Assembly: GCA_963831605.1 (NCBI GenBank)
Contig: CAWHQR010000002.1
Coordinates: forward strand, 434,001-498,000
Reading direction: 5' to 3'
Length of the DNA: 64,000 nt
Origin: DASUPK01 sp963831605
Lineage (GTDB): Bacteria; Actinomycetota; Thermoleophilia; Solirubrobacterales; 70-9
The translations under genes were made by a program, and so were the position numbers. Below the pieces are notes generated by a model. That model was not told the origin of the DNA. It made no database searches and saw only the letters and a list, made by a program, of their open reading frames with translations. This document shows, piece after piece, positions 52,441 through 61,098 of this stretch; the first letter of the stretch is position 1, and each line of letters begins with the position of its first letter.

Positions 52441-53022
52441 ATGAGGAAGCTCGTCCGAGGGCTGCTGCCCAGCCCCGCGCTGGTCGTTGCCTGCCTGGCC
52501 CTGTTCGTCGCCCTGGGTGGTGCCGGCTACGCCGCGCTCCAGGGCAAGGACAAGAAGAAGGTCCGGGCGATCGCGGATCAGGAGATCTCGAAGCAGGCCC
52601 AGGGGCTGACCGTGGCCAACGCCGGGAACGCGGCGAAACTCGGGGGGACACCCGCCTCCGGATTCCAGCGCTTCTGCAGCGCAGGTGGGATCAAGGCGAC
52701 CGTGGTCGTCAACACGACGGGCGCCAGCAACACGAACTTCACCGACGTGCCGGGCTTCAACTGCTTCCAGCCCGGCAACACCACCAGCTCGGTGCAGCTG
52801 GAGCGCCTGGCGCAGGGGCAGTACTTCGTCCGGTTCGTGGGCAACTCGGGTCCGAACGCCTCCGGGTCGGCCGTCGCTTCGATGGTCGGCGCCGATGGAT
52901 ACGTCAACTATGTGCCGGCAGACCCATCCCCGATCCCGGGCGAGACCGTGTTCCAGGCGATCGTTCACAACGCCGCAGGGAACGTGGTCGACAACCGCAC
53001 CTTCTCCCTGGTGGCGTACTAG
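52441..53022 (+). CDS. Secreted protein of the Thermoleophilia 'SPALVVACLALFVALGG' type
   Basis: 193 residues from ATG at 52441, which has a good ribosome-binding site (GAAGGAAGG). The N-terminus 'MRKLVRGLLPSPALVVACLA' then 'LFVALGGAGYAALQGKDKKK' is a signal region frequent in this lineage, followed by the common 'LGGTPASGFQRFC' motif. The exported domain is beta-rich with a likely disulfide pair ('FCSAGG', 'FNCFQPG'). Function unknown; it is probably a surface protein. It converges on an M23 peptidase, with stops sharing a CTAG palindrome. Confidence 0.75.
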   Translation: MRKLVRGLLPSPALVVACLALFVALGGAGYAALQGKDKKKVRAIADQEISKQAQGLTVANAGNAAKLGGTPASGFQRFCSAGGIKATVVVNTTGASNTNFTDVPGFNCFQPGNTTSSVQLERLAQGQYFVRFVGNSGPNASGSAVASMVGADGYVNYVPADPSPIPGETVFQAIVHNAAGNVVDNRTFSLVAY

Positions 53023-54050
53023 GGACAGCGATCGAGGCGCGCGGTCAGCGGGTCAGCCCGCCGGCCGCGCGCATCGGCGTTCGGCTTGCACTTGCGCCGC
53101 CGGCCCGCGGCGTGCTCGCGTCCGATCGAGCGGTAGCCGAGCAGATACGGCGTCGGGTCCACCGGCGTGCCGAAATGCCGAACCTCGAAGTGCAGATGAG
53201 GGCCGGTCGAATGACCGGTCGAGCCGACGTAGCCGATCGTCTGGCCACCGACCACCGACTGGCCGACCGACACGGCGAACCGCGACTGGTGGGCGTACCA
53301 GCTCTCGAAGCCGAGACGGTGGCTGATCACGACGAGGTTGCCGTAGCCGCCCGTGTTGAAGCCCGCGAACGAGACCACCCCCACCCCGCCCGCGTGGATC
53401 GGGGTACCCATGGGTTCGGGGAAATCGAGGCCAGTGTGCAGGCGCCCGGGAGGGATCCAGCCGAAGCCGTCGCCGATCGGGCCCGGCACCGGCCGGAAGA
53501 AGCGAACCGGGCTGCTCGGCGGGCCGGTGGTGAGGACGGGGCCGTTTCGCAGCGCGTTGACCGTCGACGGCCCGGCCACCCCGTCCACCTGCAGGTGCGC
53601 GGCCGCCTGATAGCGCCGCACGGCGCTCGCGGTGTTCGGCCCGAAGCCGCCGTCGAAGCCGCCCGGCTCGAACCCTCGCTCGTGGAGCAGGAACTGGAGC
53701 GCCGCCACATCCCAGCCCTCCTTGCCGCTGCGAAGGAGACGTGCGCCGAGGTTCGGCTTCCCTCGCCTGCCGAGAGCGGCTCGCGTGCGTGGCCCGGCGA
53801 TTCCGTCCACGGCCAGCCCGTGCTGCGTCTGAAAGGTGCGCACGGCGCTCTGCGTCCACGGGCCGCTGATCCCGTCGACCGTGTGGGGGTAGAGGCCCAG
53901 GGCTCCCATCGCCACCTGAAGCGCCGCGATGTCAGCGCTGCCGGCGCTCGCCGTGGCCGGCGCCGCCAGCGCTATCGCCCCTATCGCGCCCAGTAGGGCG
54001 AGATACCTGGTGCCCGATGGCACCCCACCAGCTTCCCCCTGCCCGCCCAT
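53019..54050 (-). CDS. M23 peptidase with two peptidoglycan-binding repeats
   Basis: 343 residues. Signal peptide (to about residue 36, 'GAIGAIALAAPATASA'), two PG-binding-1 repeats ('SADIAALQVAMGALGLYPHT' and 'GWDVAALQFLLHERGFEPGG'), a linker, and the LytM/M23 domain with zinc ligands in 'GRLHTGLDFPEP' and 'TGPHLHFEVRHFG'. The basic, Cys-containing tail ('GRRRKCKPNADARGRR') is an unusual addition. Its likely role is cell-wall remodelling, next to an L,D-transpeptidase. Confidence 0.88.
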   Translation of the reverse strand: MGGQGEAGGVPSGTRYLALLGAIGAIALAAPATASAGSADIAALQVAMGALGLYPHTVDGISGPWTQSAVRTFQTQHGLAVDGIAGPRTRAALGRRGKPNLGARLLRSGKEGWDVAALQFLLHERGFEPGGFDGGFGPNTASAVRRYQAAAHLQVDGVAGPSTVNALRNGPVLTTGPPSSPVRFFRPVPGPIGDGFGWIPPGRLHTGLDFPEPMGTPIHAGGVGVVSFAGFNTGGYGNLVVISHRLGFESWYAHQSRFAVSVGQSVVGGQTIGYVGSTGHSTGPHLHFEVRHFGTPVDPTPYLLGYRSIGREHAAGRRRKCKPNADARGRRADPLTARLDRCP

Positions 54051-54088
54051 TCATGTGCGAGCGCCGTTGCAGACTCGTTCAGGCGGGT

Positions 54089-55033
54089 CTATTCGTAGAT
54101 GTAGATCGGATCCCCGAGGGAGATCCAGTCATAGATGAAGACGGAATACACCTCCGGGTTCCTCACGCAGCCGTGGCTGGCCGGGTAGGTGGGGACGGTG
54201 TAGTACCCGTGCGTTGCGTAGTTGCCCGAGTAGTAGACGGAGTAGTACATGCCCTTCTGGTTGTAGCCCGGGGACTTCTCGTAGAAGGCATAGGTCCCGG
54301 TCGGAGTGCCGAAGGCTCCCGTCGAGACGTGGAAGACGTCGGTTGGCTTGCCGTCCTCGATCAGGGCCATCACCTGGCGAGAGAGGTCGACCTCCACATA
54401 GCGGCCCGACCCCTCGTGGACCGGCTCGAACGCCCCGCGGCCGCGCAGCAGCATCTCGAAGAGGTGAGGGTCGTAGTCCTCGGTCCGGGGCAGGTCGTTG
54501 ACCTTCCGCATGGCGAGGATGGCCAACCCCGTGCTCTCGTCGAAATGGTCCGAGATGTCGCCCATGTGGTATCCGGCCCCGGCGAGCAGGCGGTTGAAGA
54601 GCAGCGCCTCCCGCCCCGGTCTGAGCACGCGCGGCGCATGGACCTCGAGGCCGATCGGGGCCGATGCGTCGGTGTTGCGGAGCGCCTGCGCGATGTAGTC
54701 GCAGCACCCCTTGAGCCGGAACGAAGCGTGGAAGCGGCCGTTCTCCGGGTTGACGAGGACCGTCCTCGAGACGACCAGTCTCCCCTCCCGCCGGACGGCG
54801 AGATTCACGGTCTGGTTTACCCAGGGCACCTGGACCTTCCCGGCGAGCACGATGCGGCCGAGGATCCGCGGAGTGCTGCCCTTCTTGAGCGAGAGAGTGG
54901 TGCCGGCGAAGAGCGCCTGCGGGCTCAGATCCGCTCCCGAGGCTGCACTCGCCGTGCCAGGGAGCGCGAGAGCGGCCGCGCAGAGTGCCACGGCGATGAT
55001 CGCGATCGGGCCCCTATCCGCTCCCTCTCCCAC
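54089..55033 (-). CDS. L,D-transpeptidase (YkuD type)
   Basis: 314 residues with a signal peptide (residues 9-31). Its N-terminal region is beta-rich ('TPRILGRIVLAGKVQVPWVN') and the catalytic domain has 'YVEVDLSRQVMALIEDGKPT', 'YATHGYYTVPTYPASHGCVR' with the catalytic Cys-Arg and the essential His. It lacks the PG-binding-4 domain of the enzyme at 34.4 kb. It follows ftsY by about 50 bases and precedes the M23 gene by 38 bases, so it may be transcribed with them. Confidence 0.87.
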   Translation of the reverse strand: MGEGADRGPIAIIAVALCAAALALPGTASAASGADLSPQALFAGTTLSLKKGSTPRILGRIVLAGKVQVPWVNQTVNLAVRREGRLVVSRTVLVNPENGRFHASFRLKGCCDYIAQALRNTDASAPIGLEVHAPRVLRPGREALLFNRLLAGAGYHMGDISDHFDESTGLAILAMRKVNDLPRTEDYDPHLFEMLLRGRGAFEPVHEGSGRYVEVDLSRQVMALIEDGKPTDVFHVSTGAFGTPTGTYAFYEKSPGYNQKGMYYSVYYSGNYATHGYYTVPTYPASHGCVRNPEVYSVFIYDWISLGDPIYIYE

Positions 55034-55082
55034 CGCCCGGGAGTCTGGCAGCGGCGGCGGCCACCGCCCGGTCGTTTCGTTG

Positions 55083-56075
55083 CTACTCGGCGAGCAGCGC
55101 GCGGGCGAAATCCTCGGCGTCGAACGGGCGCAGGTCCTCGAGGGACTCGCCGATCCCGATCAGCTTGACCGGGATGCCGAGCTCCGAGGCGATCGCCAAC
55201 GCGACGCCTCCCTTGGCGCTGCCGTCGAGCTTGGTGAGGACCGCGCCGGTCACCTCGACCGACTTGGCGAACTCCTGAGCCTGGCGGACGCCGTTCTGCC
55301 CCGTCGTGGCGTCGATCACCACCAGCGTCTCGTGTGGCGCCTCGGGAAGCTGCTTGGTGATCACGCGGCGAACCTTGGCCAGCTCCTCCATCAGGTTGCC
55401 GTGGGTGTGCAGGCGCCCCGCGGTGTCACAGATCACCACGTCCGCGCTCCGCGCCTGCGCCGCGGCGACTCCGTCGTACGCGACCGCGCCCGGGTCGCCG
55501 CCCTCGGTCCCTCGCACGATCTGTGTCCCTGCGCGATCGGCCCACTCCTGCAGCTGATTGACGGCCGCGGCCCGGTAGGTGTCCGCTGCGGCCACGATCA
55601 CGTCGAGCTCCAGCTCCTTCTGCAGATGCCAGGCGATCTTTCCGATCGTCGTCGTCTTGCCCGTGCCGTTCACCCCGACCACCATCAGGACGGAGGGCCG
55701 GTCGGGTAGATGGATCTTCGCGGCGTCCTGTCCGCCGGGCGACGCGGTTTCGGCCAGCAGCGCGATGAGGCGCTCGCGCAGCGCTTCGCCGCCGCCGAGC
55801 TCGCCCGCCTCCACCTCATCCTCCAGGCGGCGGACGACCGCAGCCGTGGTGGGCGCTCCGACGTCGGCCAGGATCAGGGCCTCCTCGATGTGCTCCCAGG
55901 TCTCATCGTCGATCCGCTCGGTGAAGCTGGAGGAGAGCTCGGCGCTGAGCGCCTGGCGACTCCGGGTCAGCCCCTCACGGAGCCGCCGGAAGACGCCGGA
56001 GCGCTCTTCCTGGTCTGTGACGTCGGGGACATCCCGGTCACCGAGGTCGAACGCCTCCTGCCAGCTCGTCGCCAT
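55083..56075 (-). CDS. ftsY: SRP receptor FtsY
   Basis: 330 residues, membrane-associated GTPase that receives Ffh-ribosome complexes. NG domain with 'ILADVGAPTTAAVVRRLEDE', G1 'VGVNGTGKTTTIGKIAWH', G3 'VICDTAGRLHTHGNLMEEL', G4 'VLTKLDGSAKGGVALAIA' and 'LIGIGESLEDLRPFDAEDF'. The acidic A domain is short. ATG at 56075 follows TACAGT by 8 bases. In many actinobacteria it directly follows smc; here a GST-like gene intervenes. Confidence 0.95.
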   Translation of the reverse strand: MATSWQEAFDLGDRDVPDVTDQEERSGVFRRLREGLTRSRQALSAELSSSFTERIDDETWEHIEEALILADVGAPTTAAVVRRLEDEVEAGELGGGEALRERLIALLAETASPGGQDAAKIHLPDRPSVLMVVGVNGTGKTTTIGKIAWHLQKELELDVIVAAADTYRAAAVNQLQEWADRAGTQIVRGTEGGDPGAVAYDGVAAAQARSADVVICDTAGRLHTHGNLMEELAKVRRVITKQLPEAPHETLVVIDATTGQNGVRQAQEFAKSVEVTGAVLTKLDGSAKGGVALAIASELGIPVKLIGIGESLEDLRPFDAEDFARALLAE

Positions 56076-56114
56076 GGCGGCGGACTGTACCCCGGCCTGC
56101 TCGCCGTTCTCTCC

Positions 56115-56867
56115 TCAACGCCGTTCGTCGCGATACATGGCGAGCGCGTGCGCTCCCGCAGGGTGGCCGCGAAACTCCCGCACGACTGACGCCATCGCGG
56201 CCGGCAGCTCCTCGGGTTGCGGCAGCGGGACCCCGTACTCGGGCGGCATCAGGACGGATGCCGCCAGCGCGGCGAAGGTCAGGTCGGCGGCGGTGAACCG
56301 ATCGCCGCAGAGATATGCCCGGCCGTCGCTGAGCCGCTCCGCAACCGCGTCGAAGACGACCCGCACCTCCGTCTCGGACTTCGCCGCGGTGGCCGGCGAG
56401 ATGTCAAGAAAGCGATCGATCACCCGTGTGACCACGGGATAGGCCAGCGGCAGCGACCGGCGCTCCCAGGCCGGGACGCCGGTGCAGGCATAGGCGACCG
56501 CGAGATCGCGACGTCCGCGCATCTCGTTGTACATCCACCGTCGTCCGTGAGGTCCCAGATCGGTGTCGAAGTCACGCTCCAGAGCTCGAACCTCCGCCGC
56601 CGCGCCTGGATCCTCCGGGTAGAGCCGGCGATCCTGCGGCGCCTTGGCATCGGCCTCATCGACGATGTCGGCCGAATCGGCCAGCACCCGATCGCCGCAG
56701 ACCAGCACCGGAACGGTCCTCCCACCTCCCGCTCTGCGCGCAGCGATCCAGTGAATGAGCTGCAGGTGCGCCCGCTCTCGATAGGAGACGCCCGTGCGAT
56801 CCAGAGCCCAGCGAGCCTTCTCGCAGTAGTGGCTGATCGGGATCGTGATCAGGACGCACGGAGGCAA
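56115..56867 (-). CDS. Glutathione S-transferase-fold protein, TTG start
   Basis: About 250 residues of GST fold: thioredoxin-like N-domain 'ITIPISHYCEKARWALDRTG' (with a His-Tyr-Cys-Glu-Lys active-site region), 'VPVLVCGDRVLADSADIVDE', and an all-helical C-domain ending 'YLCGDRFTAADLTFAALAAS'. Actinobacteria use mycothiol rather than glutathione, so the cofactor is uncertain. The likely start is TTG at 56867 (MPPCVLITIPISH), 12 bases after the smc stop; no ATG or GTG fits. It is inserted between smc and ftsY. Confidence 0.8.
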   Translation of the reverse strand: MPPCVLITIPISHYCEKARWALDRTGVSYRERAHLQLIHWIAARRAGGGRTVPVLVCGDRVLADSADIVDEADAKAPQDRRLYPEDPGAAAEVRALERDFDTDLGPHGRRWMYNEMRGRRDLAVAYACTGVPAWERRSLPLAYPVVTRVIDRFLDISPATAAKSETEVRVVFDAVAERLSDGRAYLCGDRFTAADLTFAALAASVLMPPEYGVPLPQPEELPAAMASVVREFRGHPAGAHALAMYRDERR

Positions 56868-56878
56868 GACGGGAGAGG

Positions 56879-59800
56879 CTACGCGGCTTCGGCTGCCGCG
56901 TCCGCCGCCTCGGGTCCGCCGGGCAGCGTCTCGAGCTCGTCGCGCGGCAGCTTGCGCGAGACGACCTTGGTGATCCCGTCGCCGCCCATGCTGACGCCGT
57001 AGAGGATGTCGGCGGCGTCCATCGTCCGCTTCTGGTGGGTGACGACGATGAACTGGGAGCGCTCGGCGAAGCGGCGAACCAGGCGCAGGAAGCGATCGAT
57101 GTTGATGTCGTCGAGCGCGGCCTCGACCTCGTCGAGGATGTAGAAGGGGCACGGCCGGGCCATCAGGACGGCGAAGACGAAGGCGAGCGCCACCAGCGAC
57201 TTCTCGCCGCCGGAGAGCAGCGAGAGGCGGCGCGTGGACTTGCCGGCCGGAGTCACCTCGATCTCGACTCCGCCGTCGTCATCGGGCGGCAGGATCTCCT
57301 CGTCCGGGTCGGCCGGGGCCCTCTCCTCGCCCTCCGGGGCCTGTCCGGCGAACGGCCGCGGCCCCAGATCCACCCGGCGCAGGCGCCCCCTGCCTCCCGG
57401 GAAGAGCTCGGCAACCATCTCCTCGAAGCCTCGAGCGGTTGCCTCGAAGGTCTCCTCGAAGGCGGCCGCGATCTCCCTGTCCGTGCGGCGGATCAGAGCC
57501 CGCAGCTCGGTGATCGCCTTTTCCAGATCCTTGCGCTGCTCGGCCAGCTCCGTGACGTGCTCGCGCGCCTCCTCGTACTCGCGCTCCGCCAGCGGGTTCA
57601 CCGGGCCGATCTGCTCGCGGTTGCGGTCGAGCCTGGCGAGCTTGGTCTCGATCGCTTCGCGCTCCTCGTCTCCGAGTGCGTCGGCCGCCGCGCCCAGCTC
57701 CTCACCCAGGGCGGCTCCGAGACGCTCAAGCTCTGCGGTGCTCTCGTCTCGGTGGCCGCGCAGCTGGGTTGCATCGACCTCCGCGACGGTCATCGCCTCG
57801 CTCGCCTCCCGGAGCTCACCCTGGAGGCCGAACTCCTGCTGTGAGCACTCGCGCAGCTCCGCTGCCACGTCGCCCCCCTCCTCGCCTTCGTCCTCGGCGA
57901 GCTTCGCGGCACGCGCCTCGAGCTGCTCGGCCACGCGGCGCAGTGCGTCCCGCGCCTGGGCCAGGGCCGGCAGGGTCCTCTGCTCGAGGGCGATCCGCCG
58001 CTCGAGCTCCTCGCGGTCCCGCTGGCGCTTCTCGCGGGCGCGCTCGGCGCCCTCGGCGTGGCGACGCTCCGCGGCCAGCTCGGCCTCGAGCTTGGCGCGC
58101 TGGATCGCGGTGCCCGAACCCTCCCCCTCGCGCTCTGCGTGGCGCTCCGCCAGCCAGCCGGTGCGACTCGCCTCCTCCGCAGCCTGATCGAGGGTCCGGC
58201 GGGCGTCCCGGATCGCCCTTTGTGATTCCTCCTCGCGTTCGCGCGCCTCGGTGAGCGCCGACTCGGCCCGCTCCAAATCCCGCCTGCCGCGCTCCTCGGT
58301 CTGCTCGCGCTGCCCGAGCCGCGAGGCGAGCTCCTCGCGCTCGGACCGTGCGGCCAGCGCGGGATCGGTGCCCTCGCGGGGCAGCCTCCGGATCTCGCCG
58401 GCGGCGGCATCGAAGCATTCACCGTCCACCGTGACGGCCACCCCGGCGAACCCCTCGGCGAGCCCATCGAGATCGTCCACCAGCCAGGCATCGGCCAGCA
58501 GGCGTTCGGTGATCGGGGCGGCCTCGTCCCGTGCCTCGATCAGGTCGAGCAGGCGGCGGGCGCCGTCCTTCGGCGCCGGTGAAGTTGGGTTGGCCGGCCC
58601 GGAGGAGATCAGCGCGCGGGCAGCGCCCTCAGCGCCGGCCAGCCGCTCGCGCCCCTCGCCGACGGAGCCGACGATCGAGGCCCGCAGCCGCTCCCCGAGG
58701 ATGGCAGAGACGGCTCGCTCGAGTCCGGAGCCCGCCTCCAGCATCCCGGCGAGGGCCTCGTGCTCGCCCTCGACCGCGGCGGCGGCAAGCTTCGCCTCGA
58801 CGGCGGCGAGCTCGCCCGCCAGCGCGGCTTTCCGCTCGGAGGCCTTCTGGGCCTCGGCTCGCGCCAGCTCATGCGTCTGCGTCGCGCGGTGGAGCGCCGC
58901 GGCGATCTCCTCCTCGGCCCGCTCGAGGGGCTCGAGCGCGGCTCTGGCGGCGGCGCGCCGCTGCTCGGCCTCTGCGGCCTCACCGCGCATCCGCTCGCCC
59001 TCCTCCGAAGCGTCCTCCCCGAGCTTGGCCAGCTCGGACTCGAGCTCAGCGACTCGCGCAGCGCCGGCAGCCTCCTCGGGCTCCTCATCGAGCGCCTCGA
59101 GGCGAAGCTGCCTCTCGCCGAGCGCTGCGCGCAGGTCGCGCTCGGCCACCTCGAGGGCCTCGGCGCGGGCGCGGACGCGCTCGGTGGCTGCACGGGCCTC
59201 GGCCAGGATCTCTCCCTGGCGGCGACGCCCCTCCTCGCCGACCGCGATCCGCTCCTCGATCGCCGTGCGGCGGGCGCGCACCTCCTCGAAGCGCTTCTCC
59301 ACGGAGTCCCGCGTGGCGCGCGCCTCCGTGAGCTTCGCCTCGGCGGCGGTGAGCTGCTCATGCTCGGCGCGGAGGTCGTCGGCGACGATCCGCGCGCGAA
59401 GTTCGCTCGACTGGCGCACGAGCTTGGCCGTGCGCTCGGCCGCCTCCGCCTGTCGCTTCAGGGGCCTCAGGCGCGAGCGCGCCTCGCGCTCCACGTCCAT
59501 CCCCCGCTCGAGGTTGTCGCGCGTGCGGTCCAGCTTGAGCTGGGCGCTGTGGCGGCGCTTTCGGTGCTTTCCGAGACCGGCCGCCTCCTCGATCAGCAGG
59601 CGGCGGTCGCGGGGCTTCGAGCTGACGATCGCCTCGACCTTGCCCTGGCTGATCACGGAGTGGGCCTCGCGGCCCATGTTCGTGTCCGACAGAGCCTCGA
59701 CGACATCGGTGAGGCGGCAGCGGGCGCCGTTCAGCCGGTACTCGCCATCGCCGTTGCGCTCAATCCGGCGCGAGATCGAGATCTCGGAGAACTCGCTGGC

Positions 59801-60073
59801 GGCGCGGCCCTCGGAGTTGTCGATCACCACCTCGACCTCGGCGAAGCGGCGCGGCGACTGGCCGCTGCCGCCGGCGAAGATCACGTCGCGCATCTGCTGG
59901 CCGCGGACCGCGGATGGGCTCTGCTCACCCAGCGCCCAGAGCACGGCATCGGTGATATTCGACTTGCCCGAGCCGTTCGGGCCGACGATCACGCTGACGC
60001 CCGGCGAAAAGGTGAGCCGGGTACGGTCGGGGAAGGACTTGAAGCCCTTCAGGTTGATGGCCTTCAGATACAT
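56879..60073 (-). CDS. smc: Chromosome segregation protein SMC
   Basis: 1064 residues, somewhat short for the family. N-terminal ATPase half with Walker A 'VIVGPNGSGKSNITDAVLWA', two long coiled coils (Ala/Glu/Arg rich, about 165-470 and 620-890), a hinge around 480-600 ('RASIVGSVGEGRERLAGAEG'), and the C-terminal half with the signature 'RRLSLLSGGEKSLVALAFVF' and Walker B 'CPFYILDEVEAALDDINIDR'. It works with ScpAB to compact the chromosome. It lies 54 bases after rnc; very long antisense open frames here reflect GC bias. Confidence 0.95.
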   Translation of the reverse strand: MYLKAINLKGFKSFPDRTRLTFSPGVSVIVGPNGSGKSNITDAVLWALGEQSPSAVRGQQMRDVIFAGGSGQSPRRFAEVEVVIDNSEGRAASEFSEISISRRIERNGDGEYRLNGARCRLTDVVEALSDTNMGREAHSVISQGKVEAIVSSKPRDRRLLIEEAAGLGKHRKRRHSAQLKLDRTRDNLERGMDVEREARSRLRPLKRQAEAAERTAKLVRQSSELRARIVADDLRAEHEQLTAAEAKLTEARATRDSVEKRFEEVRARRTAIEERIAVGEEGRRRQGEILAEARAATERVRARAEALEVAERDLRAALGERQLRLEALDEEPEEAAGAARVAELESELAKLGEDASEEGERMRGEAAEAEQRRAAARAALEPLERAEEEIAAALHRATQTHELARAEAQKASERKAALAGELAAVEAKLAAAAVEGEHEALAGMLEAGSGLERAVSAILGERLRASIVGSVGEGRERLAGAEGAARALISSGPANPTSPAPKDGARRLLDLIEARDEAAPITERLLADAWLVDDLDGLAEGFAGVAVTVDGECFDAAAGEIRRLPREGTDPALAARSEREELASRLGQREQTEERGRRDLERAESALTEAREREEESQRAIRDARRTLDQAAEEASRTGWLAERHAEREGEGSGTAIQRAKLEAELAAERRHAEGAERAREKRQRDREELERRIALEQRTLPALAQARDALRRVAEQLEARAAKLAEDEGEEGGDVAAELRECSQQEFGLQGELREASEAMTVAEVDATQLRGHRDESTAELERLGAALGEELGAAADALGDEEREAIETKLARLDRNREQIGPVNPLAEREYEEAREHVTELAEQRKDLEKAITELRALIRRTDREIAAAFEETFEATARGFEEMVAELFPGGRGRLRRVDLGPRPFAGQAPEGEERAPADPDEEILPPDDDGGVEIEVTPAGKSTRRLSLLSGGEKSLVALAFVFAVLMARPCPFYILDEVEAALDDINIDRFLRLVRRFAERSQFIVVTHQKRTMDAADILYGVSMGGDGITKVVSRKLPRDELETLPGGPEAADAAAEAA

Positions 60074-60127
60074 CTCTCTCGCAAGGGTCGCAGGGAGCGA
60101 ACCGAAGCGTCGCGCCTGGCTCGGACG

Positions 60128-60808
60128 TCAGCCGCGCAGGCGCTCGAGCGCACGGCGAGCGGCAGCCTGCTCGGCCTGCTTCTTGCTCCTGCCGGAGCCG
60201 ACGCCGACCTCGTCCCCGCGGACGGTCGCGCGGATCTCGAAGCGGCGATCGTGTGGCGGCCCCGCCTCGCTGGCGACCTCGTAGTCGACGGTGTCGCCAT
60301 TCCGGGCGAGGCGCTCCTGGAGCTCGGACTTGTAGTCCATGCGCTCGCGGGTGGCCTGCTCGATCTCCTCGTCGAAGGCCTCCACCACCGCCGCCGAGGT
60401 GCGCTCGAAGCCGTGGGCCAGATAGGCGGCACCGATCACGGCCTCGCAGACCGAGGCAAGGGTGCGCTCCGATGCGAGCAGGGTGTCCACCGGCAGACCG
60501 TCGCCGCCGTCCGGAGCCTGCTCCGCGAGCAGCTGTGGAAGCTCGAGCAGCCGGGCGACCTCGGCGCAGGCGCGCCCGCTGACGGCCTGATTGAGGATCT
60601 TGGTGAGCTCGCCGATATCGGCGTCGGGATGCCCCTCGAAGAGGAGCGTCGCGACCGAGAGGCCGAGGACGCTGTCGCCGAGGAACGCGAGCCGGCCGTA
60701 GCTGTCGGTTCGCTTCTCGACCCAGGATGAATGGGAGAGTGCCTGCCGGTGCAGCTCTTCGGGGGTGTCCGCGAACAGCTCCGCCAGCTTGGCGGTGCCC
60801 GGTGTCAT
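60128..60808 (-). CDS. rnc: Ribonuclease III with substituted catalytic residues
   Basis: 226 residues: an RNase III domain ('LHRQALSHSSWVEKRTD', 'YGRLAFLGDSVLGLSVATLL', 'ASERTLASVCEAVIGAAYL') and a C-terminal double-stranded RNA-binding domain ('DYKSELQERLARNGDTVDYE', 'GSGRSKKQAEQAAARRALER'). In the family signature NERLEFLGD the two Glu residues are replaced (Y-G-R-L-A-F-L-G-D), and the later ADxxEALIG reads 'ASVCEAVIG' with Ser for Asp. Only the FLGD Asp and the second Glu remain, so cleavage activity is doubtful. Gene order acpP-rnc-smc is standard. Confidence 0.88.
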   Translation of the reverse strand: MTPGTAKLAELFADTPEELHRQALSHSSWVEKRTDSYGRLAFLGDSVLGLSVATLLFEGHPDADIGELTKILNQAVSGRACAEVARLLELPQLLAEQAPDGGDGLPVDTLLASERTLASVCEAVIGAAYLAHGFERTSAAVVEAFDEEIEQATRERMDYKSELQERLARNGDTVDYEVASEAGPPHDRRFEIRATVRGDEVGVGSGRSKKQAEQAAARRALERLRG

Positions 60809-60834
60809 CGGATCAGCTCGCTCGCCCCCCGGAT

Positions 60835-61092
60835 CTAGGTCGCCGGAACGCGGGCGCAGACGAAGTCGACGGCGTCGCCCACGGTCTCGATGTCCGACGC
60901 CTCCTCCTCGCTGACCCGGATCTCGTAGCGGTCCTCGAGCTCCATGACGAGCTCGTACAGGTCGAGCGAGTCCGCGTCGAGATCCTCCCGAAATCTGGTC
61001 TCGGGCTGGATCTTCTCTGGCGCCACCTCGAGCTCGGTGCTCAGGTGGTTGCGGACCAGCGTCATCACCTCTTCTCGTTCCATTCCAGGCAT
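60835..61092 (-). CDS. acpP: Acyl carrier protein
   Basis: 85 residues, four-helix acidic carrier. The 4'-phosphopantetheine serine is in 'FREDLDADSLDLYELVMELE'. Glu/Asp-rich helix 2 follows. ATG at 61092, or a second ATG three codons later. It lies 6 bases after plsX and 26 bases before rnc, in the usual fatty-acid/phospholipid operon. Confidence 0.95.
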   Translation of the reverse strand: MPGMEREEVMTLVRNHLSTELEVAPEKIQPETRFREDLDADSLDLYELVMELEDRYEIRVSEEEASDIETVGDAVDFVCARVPAT

Positions 61093-61098
61093 TATCGC

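Noticed and set aside
58251..60730. Two open frames of 656-677 codons on the plus strand antisense to smc and rnc
   Set aside because: They mirror the coiled-coil codons of smc in GC-biased DNA, have Ser/Arg- or Leu/Gly-rich composition, and match no family.
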